From Acinetobacter courvalinii (lineage in GTDB: Bacteria > Pseudomonadota > Gammaproteobacteria > Pseudomonadales > Moraxellaceae), in contig NZ_BMDA01000001.1 in NCBI RefSeq assembly GCF_014635545.1, positions 2,032,259 through 2,096,258 of the forward strand: a stretch of DNA of 64,000 bases, read 5' to 3'. The first letter of the stretch is position 1. Every line of letters begins with the position of its first letter. Shown one piece after another: positions 17,518-27,274 of this stretch. The translations under genes and the position numbers were made by a program. The notes beneath the pieces are model-generated. The model searched no databases. It was not told where the DNA came from and saw only the letters and a list, made by a program, of their open reading frames with translations.

Positions 17518-18549
17518 TCAATGACCAGCCGTATTGCTTTGTAAAAACTTTTCGCTATAGAGGCGATAGTTGTCTAAGGCTTGTCCATCCAGCCAGCCTT
17601 TAACAGCCTCGATCATCGGTGGCGGGCCGCATAGGTACATATCAAAGGGCTGTTCTGCCAGTTGCTCCCGATCCAGATGCTCATGGATATAACCTGTTTT
17701 GCCTGCCCAAGCCTCTGAAGCTTGCGTGACAATAGGTTGATAATTGAAATTTGGTAAACGTTCCGCATAGCCTTGCAAACGGGATTGCTCGCATAAGTCG
17801 GTTGCCTGATTGACGCCGTAATACAGCTGGATTGCGGGTGCATTTGCCTGTTCCGCAATATTGTCCAGCATGCCTAAAAATGCCGACAGCCCTGTTCCAC
17901 CCGCAATAAATACCAGCGGTCGCTCAACCTCACGTAAATAGAAACTACCCAAAGGTGCTTCCATCAAAATGGTTTGACCCACTTGGCAACGTTCACGTAA
18001 ATAATTGCTCATCACGCCATCGGGTAATAAGCGGATTAAAAACTGCAATTGATTGGTCTGATTCGGACGATTGGCAAAAGAATAAGAACGCCAGTCATCC
18101 GTCTCGGGAATCTGCAAACGCGCATATTGGCCGGGTAAAAACTCGAGTTGCTTGGCAGATGCACTGGCATCAACATGCAAAATCGCGGTTGTCTCGGACA
18201 CCAGTTCAACCTGAGTCACTTTCGTCGCAATTTTCTGTGTTTCGCCAGCGTTGCAGATTTCAGAATTGTGATCGAAATAGAATGCAGCATTGGATTTGAC
18301 CCTTGTTTGACAGGCCAGCATTTTGCGCTCTGCTAAGTCACGTTCACTTAACGCATCTTCATCCACATATTCCTGCTCATAAATGCCTGTTTCACATTGT
18401 CCCTGACAGGTTCCGCACACGCCTTCACGGCAATCCAAGGGTAAATTGATGCCCTGACGAATGGCTGCATTCAGCAACAACTCATTCTCTTGAACTGAAA
18501 TAAAAAAGGTTTTTCCATCGGCAAAATTAAGCGCAACTGAATGTCCCAT
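17518..18549 (-). CDS. antC: Anthranilate 1,2-dioxygenase electron transfer component
   Basis: 343 residues from ATG 18549 (the ATG at 18552 is also possible; GGGAG overlaps the antB stop and spaces better to 18549). N-terminal plant-type ferredoxin with CREGVCGTCQGQC ligands (residues ~40-52) and a later Cys, then an FAD domain with RSYSFAN, then an NADH domain ending near LCGPPPMIEAV. This single-chain reductase passes electrons from NADH to the Rieske centre of AntAB. Length equals the usual 343 of AntC as I recall it. Third gene of antABC. Confidence 0.95.
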   Translation of the reverse strand: MGHSVALNFADGKTFFISVQENELLLNAAIRQGINLPLDCREGVCGTCQGQCETGIYEQEYVDEDALSERDLAERKMLACQTRVKSNAAFYFDHNSEICNAGETQKIATKVTQVELVSETTAILHVDASASAKQLEFLPGQYARLQIPETDDWRSYSFANRPNQTNQLQFLIRLLPDGVMSNYLRERCQVGQTILMEAPLGSFYLREVERPLVFIAGGTGLSAFLGMLDNIAEQANAPAIQLYYGVNQATDLCEQSRLQGYAERLPNFNYQPIVTQASEAWAGKTGYIHEHLDREQLAEQPFDMYLCGPPPMIEAVKGWLDGQALDNYRLYSEKFLQSNTAGH

Positions 18550-18561
18550 CATGATGCTCCC

Positions 18562-19053
18562 TTAAACATGATAAAAATCCAAGACCGAATCAATTTTGTC
18601 ATTCAGCAAAATCGTGTGCTGACGACGGATACGGAATCCTTCAGCGGTTGGTCTTAACAGATAAGTGGCATGTCCATAGAAGCAACCTTCCAGCCCCTGA
18701 CGGTTATATAAGGTGCTCCAACCGACTTTGGCTTCAACCAAGCCATCTGGCAGGCTTTTAACCTGTACATTTTGAATGCTGTGCTGGGTACGGGGTAAAG
18801 GTGTCGCTGAGGCCGCCTTACCCGTACGGATACGAAATACGCGATCTTCCAGCCCCGAACGGTCTGCATAATAGATATAAGACAAGCCCTGATTTGGATC
18901 TTCGACATAACGATGATCATCAATCCATTGCGGAATGTGATACTCACTATCTTCATCATACAGTTCCAGATAGGCATCCCAGTCATAGCGGTCGCATAAT
19001 TCAGACTTCTGATAAAGGAATTGTGAAACGGCAAAATGTAATTCAGCAGTCAT
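18562..19053 (-). CDS. antB: Anthranilate 1,2-dioxygenase small (beta) subunit
   Basis: 163 residues, the usual AntB length. NTF2-like beta subunit of ring-hydroxylating dioxygenases, with the conserved Y-D-x-DSEYHIPQW-type segment near residue 35 and the RRQHTILLNDKIDSVLDFYHV C-terminal region. It has no metal site and supports the alpha3beta3 assembly. It starts 3 bases after the antA stop, with an AGAGG ribosome site inside the end of antA, indicating translational coupling. Confidence 0.95.
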   Translation of the reverse strand: MTAELHFAVSQFLYQKSELCDRYDWDAYLELYDEDSEYHIPQWIDDHRYVEDPNQGLSYIYYADRSGLEDRVFRIRTGKAASATPLPRTQHSIQNVQVKSLPDGLVEAKVGWSTLYNRQGLEGCFYGHATYLLRPTAEGFRIRRQHTILLNDKIDSVLDFYHV

Positions 19054-19056
19054 GAC

Positions 19057-20472
19057 TTATACCTCTTCCGTTGCTGTATCAAGTTGATAGGTAATATCCT
19101 GCATTTTTAAAGCCTTGCGATTTAAGCCATCCAGCATTAAACGTTGCCAATGACCATGCTGATTGACATATAGGCCTTCATGCGTCAGTTCACGGCCTGT
19201 AATCAGGGGTTTGATTCCCAAGTCTTGTGCATTTTGGGTCATGTCATAACACCAGTTATGATGACCACGAGAGATATCACTCCAGCGTTCCAGACGCGCC
19301 TGAAATCCTTTTTGCTGTTCACGGAACTCCACCAGATCATCTGGCGTACCTAAGCCCGAAACATTAAAAAAGTCTTCAAACTGACGAATACGGTTACGAC
19401 GCGCTTCGGTTGACTCGCCTTTTACCGCCAGACATTGGCTGATCACTTCAGTTTTATTCCATGCCACTGGACGCACAATGCGCAGCTGTGAACTGATCTG
19501 ATCCATAAAGAATAAACTTGGATAAAGATTCAGGTTTCTGAGACGATGCATAGCCCATTCCGCACGCTTGGCACCATATTTTTCCAGCAGATACGGCATC
19601 ACCGTATCATAGCCAGGACGCACCGCTGGATTGGGCATGTCGCTGAATAAAACGCTATGACCGTTTTTAAAACTGAACCAGCCATCATCAGTCTGGTTAT
19701 CACCTGCGCCTAATTTGCTGTAATCCAAGGTATCCAGATCATCACCTTTGGCTGCATTAACCTGTTGGCGATGCTGTACGGTGGAGACATAGTTATAGTG
19801 CACGGTACTGACGTGATAGCCATCCAGTCCATTTTCATTTTGCAGCTTCCAGTTTCCTGCAAAGGTATAGGCCGACTTGCCTTGCAGGACTTCCAACTCA
19901 CCAGTCGGTGACTGCTCTACCATTAAGTCCAGAAAGACTTTGGCATCCCCCAAGAAGTCTTCGAGACTATCCGTAGCCTGTGTATCCAGACTGACAAAGA
20001 CAAAACCGCGATAACTGGCAATTCGCCCCTGCTTGAGTCCACGGCTGGACTTATCAAAATCTTCACAATATTCGGCAGGCGCTTTGACTTTGACCAGACG
20101 GCCATCGGACTTGTAGCACCACGCATGGAAGGGACAAGTAAAAGTGGATTGATTGCCTTTGGCCACACGGGTTAAGGTCGCACCGCGATGCTCACAGGCA
20201 TTGATCATGGCATGCAGTTGGCCTTGACCATCACGGCTAATGATTAACGGTTGGCGCCCTATTTGAACGGTTAGAAAATCATGATTATTGGCAATTTCAC
20301 TTTCATGGCAGGCGTAAATCCAGACTTTTTCAAAAATAAATTCCATTTCCAAATCGAACAGTTCAGCTTCAGTGAACATCTCGCGCGCAATACGGAATAC
20401 TCCATCTTTCGGGCGAAAGTCCAGACAACCACTCACAAAGTCCTGCCATTCGGCAATATTACGTGTCGTCAT
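19057..20472 (-). CDS. antA: Anthranilate 1,2-dioxygenase large (alpha) subunit
   Basis: 471 residues from ATG 20472, preceded by GGAGGAG at 6 bases; a TTG at 20487 would add 5 residues but lies within the ribosome site region. The Rieske ligands are C93-x-H95 and C113-x2-H116 (CEHRG, CPFHAW). The mononuclear iron site is in LDGYHVSTVH with the usual Asp and two His. AntABC converts anthranilate to catechol with release of CO2 and ammonia, feeding the beta-ketoadipate pathway. Sequence and length fit Acinetobacter AntA. The catechol genes are outside the window. Confidence 0.96.
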   Translation of the reverse strand: MTTRNIAEWQDFVSGCLDFRPKDGVFRIAREMFTEAELFDLEMEFIFEKVWIYACHESEIANNHDFLTVQIGRQPLIISRDGQGQLHAMINACEHRGATLTRVAKGNQSTFTCPFHAWCYKSDGRLVKVKAPAEYCEDFDKSSRGLKQGRIASYRGFVFVSLDTQATDSLEDFLGDAKVFLDLMVEQSPTGELEVLQGKSAYTFAGNWKLQNENGLDGYHVSTVHYNYVSTVQHRQQVNAAKGDDLDTLDYSKLGAGDNQTDDGWFSFKNGHSVLFSDMPNPAVRPGYDTVMPYLLEKYGAKRAEWAMHRLRNLNLYPSLFFMDQISSQLRIVRPVAWNKTEVISQCLAVKGESTEARRNRIRQFEDFFNVSGLGTPDDLVEFREQQKGFQARLERWSDISRGHHNWCYDMTQNAQDLGIKPLITGRELTHEGLYVNQHGHWQRLMLDGLNRKALKMQDITYQLDTATEEV

Positions 20473-20534
20473 TTTTATCTCCTCCAATCCATAAAAATCT
20501 TTTATTGATTGAAGCCTGATTTATGGTTGGACTC

Positions 20535-20570
20535 TATCCACTTTTTCCAGATCTTTATCCAGTTTGTGAA
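20535..20570 (-). promoter_or_regulatory. Two XylS/AntR-like half-sites upstream of antA
   Basis: On the minus strand TTCA-N6-GGATA (20570-20556) and TGGA-N6-GGATA (20549-20535) are repeated at exactly 21 bp. The XylS/BenR family consensus is TGCA-N6-GGNTA in two direct copies at 21 bp. They end about 60 bases before the antA start, where an activator overlapping the -35 region would sit. The nearby AraC/XylS gene is the natural partner. Confidence 0.65.
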
Positions 20571-20607
20571 TCATTTTGACCCAGCTCGCGATGCGAATAT
20601 TCAGGCA

Positions 20608-20633
20608 CAAAAAAAGCAGGCCTTAGGCCTGCT
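20608..20633 (-). terminator. Terminator of the thioesterase gene
   Basis: AGCAGGCC-tta-GGCCTGCT (20615-20633) is followed on the minus strand by TTTTTTT. Confidence 0.85.
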
Positions 20634-20736
20634 ATAAAACAATCGGAATGGAGAATAAAATGCTTCTAAAATGAAATCAGCCTCTCAAGCGTGGCATAAG
20701 AGGCCTTCACATTGTTCTAATTTAAGCAGTAACCGA

Positions 20737-21234
20737 TTAATAGGCATAAGATGCGATCGCAGTGGCAATCGGCTTGTCCTCATCATTGACCATGGTCATG
20801 CGCATGGTGCAGCCTTTACGACCTAGACGTAAGGTTTCGGCACGGGCAATAAAATATTTACCACGACCTGGCGCCAGATAATCGACCCGCATATCCACCG
20901 TGGCCAGACGGGATACTTTCTTGATGGTATCAGGCAAATCTTCGGGTGCGGCACGGCGATAAAGTTGCTCCATCGCTGCTACACCACCGATACTGTCCAG
21001 AATCGTAGCCGCCACACCACCATGTAAAATCTGGAATGCCAGATTCCCGACCAGTTCTGGCTGCATCTCCACATAGGCTTCAATCTGATCATCGACCACG
21101 CGCATGACCATGCCACTGTATTTAAAAAATGGACAGGCATTAAATGCCTTACATAGCTGTTTCAAGACCACTTGGTGATCTGCCTTTGCACCTAACTGAA
21201 TATTGCCAGTCCAGTTTTTCTTTACATCATTCAT
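20737..21234 (-). CDS. Hotdog-fold thioesterase (PaaI/YigI-like)
   Basis: 165 residues, one hotdog domain. ILHGGVAATILDSIGGVAA is the helix with the family HGG signature, and VDMRVDYLAPGRGKYFIARAE is the following strand pair. Such proteins hydrolyse acyl- or aryl-CoA thioesters in the cytoplasm as small oligomers. It stands alone between antA and hemB, with its own terminator, and is divergent from hemB. The substrate cannot be told. Confidence 0.85.
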   Translation of the reverse strand: MNDVKKNWTGNIQLGAKADHQVVLKQLCKAFNACPFFKYSGMVMRVVDDQIEAYVEMQPELVGNLAFQILHGGVAATILDSIGGVAAMEQLYRRAAPEDLPDTIKKVSRLATVDMRVDYLAPGRGKYFIARAETLRLGRKGCTMRMTMVNDEDKPIATAIASYAY

Positions 21235-21289
21235 ACGCGGCCTACACTCAATGGAAAGAATAACTTTCCATTATTTTGCACAAATCTAA

Positions 21290-22417
<1,128 letters not shown>

Positions 22418-22429
22418 AATCTCCCCTAA

Positions 22430-22457
22430 CCCCTCTTTGATAAAGAGGGGAATTTTT
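22430..22457 (+). terminator. hemB terminator
   Basis: CCCCTCTTT (22430-22438) pairs with AAAGAGGGG (22442-22450), followed by AATTTTT. Confidence 0.8.
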
Positions 22458-22476
22458 AAACTGGTTTAACTTTATC

Positions 22477-23598
22477 ATGCATATTGCCATCATTGGTGCG
22501 GGTATTAGTGGCTTAATGTCAGCATTAGAACTCGCTGAACAAGGCTGCTCTGTCGATATTTTTGATCAACAACAAGCAGGTCAAGCTGCCTCATGGGCAG
22601 GTGGTGGTATTCTCTCCCCCATGTATCCATGGCGTTATGCGCCTGAAGTCAATCAACTGGCGCAATACGGAAAATCGCTGTACCAGACCTGGAATGAAAA
22701 GTTACTCCCCGTCACTGGCATTGATTTTCAAATCCACGATACCGGCATGCTGATCTTTGATCAGGAAGATTTCGAAACTGGCTTGAATTATGCCACCCGA
22801 TACCATGAACCGATGCAGCAATGCGAGTTGCTCAATCGCTCCAGACTCGAACAGATTAACCCCCATATTTCCCAACAATTCCAGCAAGCTATCTACTTCC
22901 CGCAACTCTCCAATGTTCGCAATCCACGTTTATTACAATCATTAATTTGCTACTTAAAGCAACATGCATTGGTGCGTTTTTTTGAACATTGTCCTGTTGA
23001 AAAATTAATGATTCAGAATAAGAAAGTGCTCGGAATTGAAACCGAAGATGGCCGAAAATTTATGGCAGATCATGTGGTCATCAGTTCTGGTGCATGGAGC
23101 CAGCAATGGGCCGAACAACTGCAATGCCATGTTCCTGTGCAACCAGTCCAAGGACAGATGCTGTTATTTAAAACCCCTGAAAACTGGTTACCGACCATGT
23201 GCATGAATCGGGTGATGTACCTGATTCCCCGTCAAGATGGACACATTGTATGTGGTTCAAGCATGGCAGATACAGGCTTTAGCACTGCGGTAGATGAACA
23301 GACCCAACAGGACATTCTTGCTGCCTGCTTAGAGATGGTTCCTGAGTTAGCGCAATTCCCCATTGTAAAACGTTGGGCTGGATTGCGTCCAAGCTCACCA
23401 CAAGGGATTCCCTATATTGGTGCCATGCCTGAACTGGAAAACCTTTGGGCTAATTTTGGACATTTCCGTAACGGCTTATGCATGGGTTCTGGCTCAGCAC
23501 GACTGTTACGCCAACTGCTGTTGGGTCAAGAGACAATTGTTGATCCTCAAGCCTATTCACCCTTGCGCTTAAAACAACAGAATTTAATGTCTTGCTAG
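22477..23598 (+). CDS. thiO: FAD-dependent glycine/D-amino acid oxidase (ThiO-like)
   Basis: 373 residues of the DAO family. The N-terminal dinucleotide motif is AIIGAGISGLMSALELAEQG, followed by SWAGGGILSP, typical of glycine oxidase ThiO. KRWAGLRPSSPQGIPYIG near the C-terminus is the FAD-side signature. ThiO oxidises glycine to the imine used for the thiazole ring of thiamine. Its last 15 bases overlap the end of the convergent epimerase gene. Other thiamine genes are not in the window, so a general amine oxidase role remains possible. Confidence 0.85.
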   Translation: MHIAIIGAGISGLMSALELAEQGCSVDIFDQQQAGQAASWAGGGILSPMYPWRYAPEVNQLAQYGKSLYQTWNEKLLPVTGIDFQIHDTGMLIFDQEDFETGLNYATRYHEPMQQCELLNRSRLEQINPHISQQFQQAIYFPQLSNVRNPRLLQSLICYLKQHALVRFFEHCPVEKLMIQNKKVLGIETEDGRKFMADHVVISSGAWSQQWAEQLQCHVPVQPVQGQMLLFKTPENWLPTMCMNRVMYLIPRQDGHIVCGSSMADTGFSTAVDEQTQQDILAACLEMVPELAQFPIVKRWAGLRPSSPQGIPYIGAMPELENLWANFGHFRNGLCMGSGSARLLRQLLLGQETIVDPQAYSPLRLKQQNLMSC

Positions 23599-24489
23599 AA
23601 TTTCGGTCAAAGCTCCATTCAAATCCGGATATTGAAACTGGAAGCCGTGATCCAGCAAAGCCTTGGGAACCACATACTGTCCATTAAGGATCAGTTGTGA
23701 TTGCTCGCCCAACAGCAAGGTAAACACACATTTGGGCAGGTTCATAAAAGGTTTGCGCTTTAAAATGTGGGCAGCCACTTGAGCAAACTGTTGTTGATTG
23801 ACCCGATCAGGTGCAACCAGGTTATACACCTTTTGACGATGATCCGAATGCAGCAGAAAAAGGATGGCATTCAGTACATCCTGAATATGAATCCACACCA
23901 CCGGTTGTTGTCCTGAAGCAATTTTGGCAATAGCATTTAACCGGATCGGCAACAGCATCTGCGGCAAAATTCCGCCTTGCCCGAAAACCACGCCTAAACG
24001 AATAATCTTGGTCTTTTGCTGGATAAATTTTAAAGCCGTTTGTTCCCATTTCTGGCACAACTCAGACATAAAAATCGTCTGTGGTGGCGTATTTTCATCA
24101 CAAACAAGCTTCCATTGCTGTTGAGGATCAATCCCGTAATAACCAATCGCAGAACCGGAAATAATGCATGTCGGAAAAATTTGCCGTTGTTCCAGCCATT
24201 GATACAACTGCTCAGTCATTGCCACACGGCTGTGTATCAGCTGCTGCTTACGTTGTTCCGTCCAGCGTTTTGCACCAATATTTTCGCCCGCCAGATTAAT
24301 CACATAATCAATGTGTTGTGTTTCAATTTGATCAAGATCAGTTACCCAACGCAGTGCTGAATGCGACGATACCCGATTGGGCTGGCGGGTCAGTGCAATG
24401 ATCTGATAGTTCCGCTCTAACAAGAAAGGCAGCAAATACGAACCGATAAAACCGCTAGCGCCTGTAATTAAAACTGTCTGTTTCTGCAT
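23584..24489 (-). CDS. TIGR01777-family NAD(P)-dependent epimerase (YfcH/SDR39U1-like)
   Basis: About 301 residues from ATG 24489 (GAGG five bases upstream); the frame opens at 24507 without a ribosome site. The N-terminal Rossmann motif is VLITGASGFIGSYL. SGSAIGYYG carries the active-site Tyr region, and the C-terminal DUF1731-like end is LLDHGFQFQYPDLNGALTEIL. Function of this extended SDR family is unclear; members have been linked to cell-division phenotypes by name (SulA-like) but not firmly. Confidence 0.88.
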   Translation of the reverse strand: MQKQTVLITGASGFIGSYLLPFLLERNYQIIALTRQPNRVSSHSALRWVTDLDQIETQHIDYVINLAGENIGAKRWTEQRKQQLIHSRVAMTEQLYQWLEQRQIFPTCIISGSAIGYYGIDPQQQWKLVCDENTPPQTIFMSELCQKWEQTALKFIQQKTKIIRLGVVFGQGGILPQMLLPIRLNAIAKIASGQQPVVWIHIQDVLNAILFLLHSDHRQKVYNLVAPDRVNQQQFAQVAAHILKRKPFMNLPKCVFTLLLGEQSQLILNGQYVVPKALLDHGFQFQYPDLNGALTEILARH

Positions 24490-24574
24490 TACATCCTCAT
24501 CCTGCATGATATTGATCAGATCAATGCCTAAGTCTTAGCAGAATAAAAGTGAATGACAAGTAAACTTTCTTTAA

Positions 24575-25021
24575 TTAGTGAAACATCTTTGTGGCCATTC
24601 TCTGTGCCTGCGGTCCATAAAACCAATAAGTAATGAGAAATAAAGGTAAGGCAATCACCAACCACATACCCAATACAGCAAGTAAAAATTGTGGCTGTTT
24701 TAAATAAAGCAGGAAGTTCTGCCAAATTTCAGGATCTTTACGCGCAAAAATATATAGCCCGAGTAACAGACCACATGCATTGTACCCCCAAAAGATCAGA
24801 CTAAAGCCAATGCTTAAGCGCTTTTTCTCTTGCGCATTGGGTGCACGGCGCTGTTGCTTGAGAAATTTAAACAAAACAAAGATAATCGCGATCAGATAAG
24901 GAATTGCAGTGAGTACCCCACCTAAGCTATTCGGTAGAATCGCGGCCAGCACACCGGCAATTAACGTCGAGGCCAAACAAATAATAAAAAACCAGAGATA
25001 ATACAAACGCAATGAAATCAT
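24575..25021 (-). CDS. Small four-helix membrane protein, function unknown
   Basis: 148 residues with four hydrophobic segments (about 7-27, 32-50, 72-92 and 112-134) and a basic loop KFLKQQRRAPNAQEKKRL between the second and third. It resembles small membrane proteins that I associate with Acinetobacter genomes (ABZJ_00895-type), but I cannot confirm that. Monocistronic, read leftward from the spacer that also holds the candidate small RNA. Confidence 0.7.
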   Translation of the reverse strand: MISLRLYYLWFFIICLASTLIAGVLAAILPNSLGGVLTAIPYLIAIIFVLFKFLKQQRRAPNAQEKKRLSIGFSLIFWGYNACGLLLGLYIFARKDPEIWQNFLLYLKQPQFLLAVLGMWLVIALPLFLITYWFYGPQAQRMATKMFH

Positions 25022-25127
25022 AAAGATAAACCTAATTAGACTGGCTTTAAGAAATAATTATAAATTTTTTTCACTTTTTTTTCATTTTTATGTCAACCAA
25101 TCCTTAACCAGCAGCGTTATATAGGGT

Positions 25128-25290
25128 ACAAGGTCGCAGCAACCGATTGGACATTGCACGGCATCCGCAATGTTTTCGGTGACCTTTCATTATGACTCTC
25201 CATCTTTAACAATGGTTGTGTTAGCAGCCATAACCATTGAAAAAGATTTTGACCGACGATTTATCATCACTCGAATCGTCGGTTTTTATT
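25128..25290 (+). ncRNA. Candidate structured small RNA with its own terminator
   Basis: The spacer contains three successive hairpins on the plus strand. Hairpin A is nested: AAGGTC (25130-25135)/GACCTT (25181-25186), ACCGA (25142-25146)/TCGGT (25176-25180) and CATTGC (25152-25157)/GCAATG (25167-25172). Hairpin B is CAATGGTT (25210-25217)/AACCATTG (25232-25239). Hairpin C is a textbook terminator, ACCGACGATT (25252-25261)/AATCGTCGGT (25274-25283) plus TTTTT. TATATA at 25118-25123 could be the -10 box. No frame fits inside, and the next plus-strand gene starts over 600 bases away, so this is not an obvious leader. I do not recognise the family. Confidence 0.65.
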
Positions 25291-25310
25291 TGCCTGCGAT
25301 TTGAGTTTGT

Positions 25311-25760
25311 TCAGGTATCGGCAACATACATATTGATCAACTCACCATCATCTTCGGTGACCTTCGTTAAAAATGTCCAGCCACATTTTTCATAGAAATC
25401 ATTTAAATCTGTCACTAGATACAACTTTTTAAATCCAGCGTTTTTCATCTCTGTCCGAGCAAAATCTAATAGTTGTCTGGCAATATTCTGCTTTCGATAA
25501 GTCTCTTCAACAAATAAGGCACATAAATTTGGTGTCAGGTCTTTGCGGTCATGGAAGTCATTATCAATCACCCCTGCACCCGCAATAATGTGCCGCCTGT
25601 CATCCAGAATCACATACCATTGTGGAATGGCTTGTGACTGTTCAATCGAGGTCTGCATGCTGTCACGGTATGCTTCAACAGGAATCTCCCATTTCTGCGA
25701 AAACCAATTGGCAGCCTGATCCAAAAGCTTAGGATGATCGGCTAACTTCATTATCTTCAT
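25311..25760 (-). CDS. GNAT-family N-acetyltransferase
   Basis: 149 residues from ATG 25760 (the frame opens one codon earlier at TTG; ATG 25751 is another option; no clear ribosome site). The GNAT acetyl-CoA motif is seen as LCALFVEETYRKQNIARQLLDFA. DLNDFYEKCGWTFL is the usual C-terminal strand. Substrate unknown; the candidate small RNA terminates about 20 bases from its stop. Confidence 0.85.
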   Translation of the reverse strand: MKIMKLADHPKLLDQAANWFSQKWEIPVEAYRDSMQTSIEQSQAIPQWYVILDDRRHIIAGAGVIDNDFHDRKDLTPNLCALFVEETYRKQNIARQLLDFARTEMKNAGFKKLYLVTDLNDFYEKCGWTFLTKVTEDDGELINMYVADT

Positions 25761-25921
25761 CAAGGTTTAATCAATCTCCGCTATTTTAGTTAAACTCATA
25801 AAATTTATTTGAGTAATCAAATCAGAAAGGACAACTTTACTCATTTACATAAAGCTTTAGCACGCTCATGCCAGTTCTGTCTAGAATGAATCAAGCACAA
25901 TAAAGACCAAGGAATAGAATC

Positions 25922-26299
25922 ATGAATACTGTTGCCTATTTTGAAATTCAGTCATCCAATCCTCAACGCGACGTCCATTTTTACCAGTCTGCATTTGGCT
26001 GGCATTTTGAAAAAGTGGAAGGCCTGCCGATTGAATATTATCGCATTGAAACAGAGGGAATTCACGGCGGCTTACTACAACGCCCAGTGGCGATTCCACC
26101 CACAGGATGCGGGACCAATGCCTTTACCTGCACCATAGAAGTCGAAAACTTTGATGAAACAGCAGCTAAAATTCTTAGCCTCGGCGGCATTGTGGCAATG
26201 GATAAATTCGCAATCCCGAATCGTTGCTGGCAGGGCTATTTTCTTGATCCTGACCACAATACCTTTGGTATTTGTGAAATCGATGAAAATGCGCAATAA
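25922..26299 (+). CDS. VOC-superfamily (glyoxalase/bleomycin resistance-like) protein
   Basis: 125 residues, one vicinal-oxygen-chelate module of two beta-alpha-beta-beta-beta repeats. VAYFEIQSSNPQRDVHFYQS-type start and the final GYFLDPDHNTFGICE are typical. AAGGAATAG lies 6 bases before ATG. Enzymatic role unknown. Confidence 0.85.
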   Translation: MNTVAYFEIQSSNPQRDVHFYQSAFGWHFEKVEGLPIEYYRIETEGIHGGLLQRPVAIPPTGCGTNAFTCTIEVENFDETAAKILSLGGIVAMDKFAIPNRCWQGYFLDPDHNTFGICEIDENAQ

Positions 26300-26328
26300 C
26301 TGATCAGGCTCAAGTGAAGTCAAAATGA

Positions 26329-27111
26329 TTATTTTCCCTTAAACTGCGGCGGACGTTTTTCTAACATGGCATGGACGCCCTCTTGTGCATCCTGCGATTC
26401 AAACAATGGCATCAGATAACTGTTCATCTTTTCAAAGGCCGCCGTCTGCCCTTGAGTTAGCGCATCGGTTGCAGAAGCTAATAAAGCCTGTACCGCAAGT
26501 GGTGCGGAGAGGCAAATCTCTTTGGCAATTTCAATGGCTCGCTGCAACTGTTGACCATTTTCCACAATCTCAGAAATCAGATTGAGTTGATCCGCCGTTT
26601 TCGCATCAAAAGTTTTGCCGGTTAATAAATAGGGCATGGCTTTTTGCCATCCCGCAGCCTGCACAAAGCGCACCGTTGCACCTCCAAATGGCATGATGCC
26701 ACGTAGCACTTCAAGCTGACCAAAGACGGTATTCTCGCTGGCAATGACCACATCGGCATTTAGCATCAACTCAACTCCTGCGGTATAACAAATTCCCTGT
26801 ACTGCCACCACCACGGGTTTACTGCGATGCCGGCCCGCTGTTCCCCACGGGTTAATTTGTTGTTCAGCAAAATTAAAGATGCCTTCAGATATCTTCGGTT
26901 GTAACTCAACCAGATCCAGGCCCGCTGTAAAATGGTCGCCATGCGCAAAAATTACCGCACACCGAAGTTCAGGATCATGCTCATATTCGGTTAACGCCAG
27001 TGACAAATCCTGAATCATATGACTATCAAAGGCATTCCGTTTTTCCACACGGTCCAGCCCAATCAACATAATCTGATCCGTCACTTCACGGCTTACTTTA
27101 CCTAAGCTCAT
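26329..27111 (-). CDS. Enoyl-CoA hydratase/isomerase family protein (crotonase)
   Basis: 260 residues. The oxyanion-hole segments HFTAGLDL and GICYTAGVEL are present. The two catalytic glutamates of crotonase are both kept: one in GVEL and one 20 residues later in GQLEVLRG, the same spacing as in the rat enzyme. It may hydrate enoyl-CoA esters in fatty or aromatic acid breakdown. It is divergent from sbcD and not in an obvious operon. A link to acrylate metabolism from the distant dddP gene cannot be argued from position. Confidence 0.88.
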   Translation of the reverse strand: MSLGKVSREVTDQIMLIGLDRVEKRNAFDSHMIQDLSLALTEYEHDPELRCAVIFAHGDHFTAGLDLVELQPKISEGIFNFAEQQINPWGTAGRHRSKPVVVAVQGICYTAGVELMLNADVVIASENTVFGQLEVLRGIMPFGGATVRFVQAAGWQKAMPYLLTGKTFDAKTADQLNLISEIVENGQQLQRAIEIAKEICLSAPLAVQALLASATDALTQGQTAAFEKMNSYLMPLFESQDAQEGVHAMLEKRPPQFKGK

Positions 27112-27274
27112 CTTTATGCCTCATTTTTTGTTGCATGACTTTATCTTCAAACTAGAGCAACGTTTAAAAATGATCAAGCGCGATCATGTACTACTTTTCT
27201 GCTCAGCAAGATTCTCCTTTCCACTTAAATACGTGCTACCTTATTCTGGTTCAATTCTTTTTTTAGATTCATTT

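Noticed and set aside
25121-25130. TAGGGTACA resembles the 5' end of Spot 42 RNA
   Set aside because: The match is 9 bases, lies partly in the promoter region, and the following structure and terminator differ from Spot 42.
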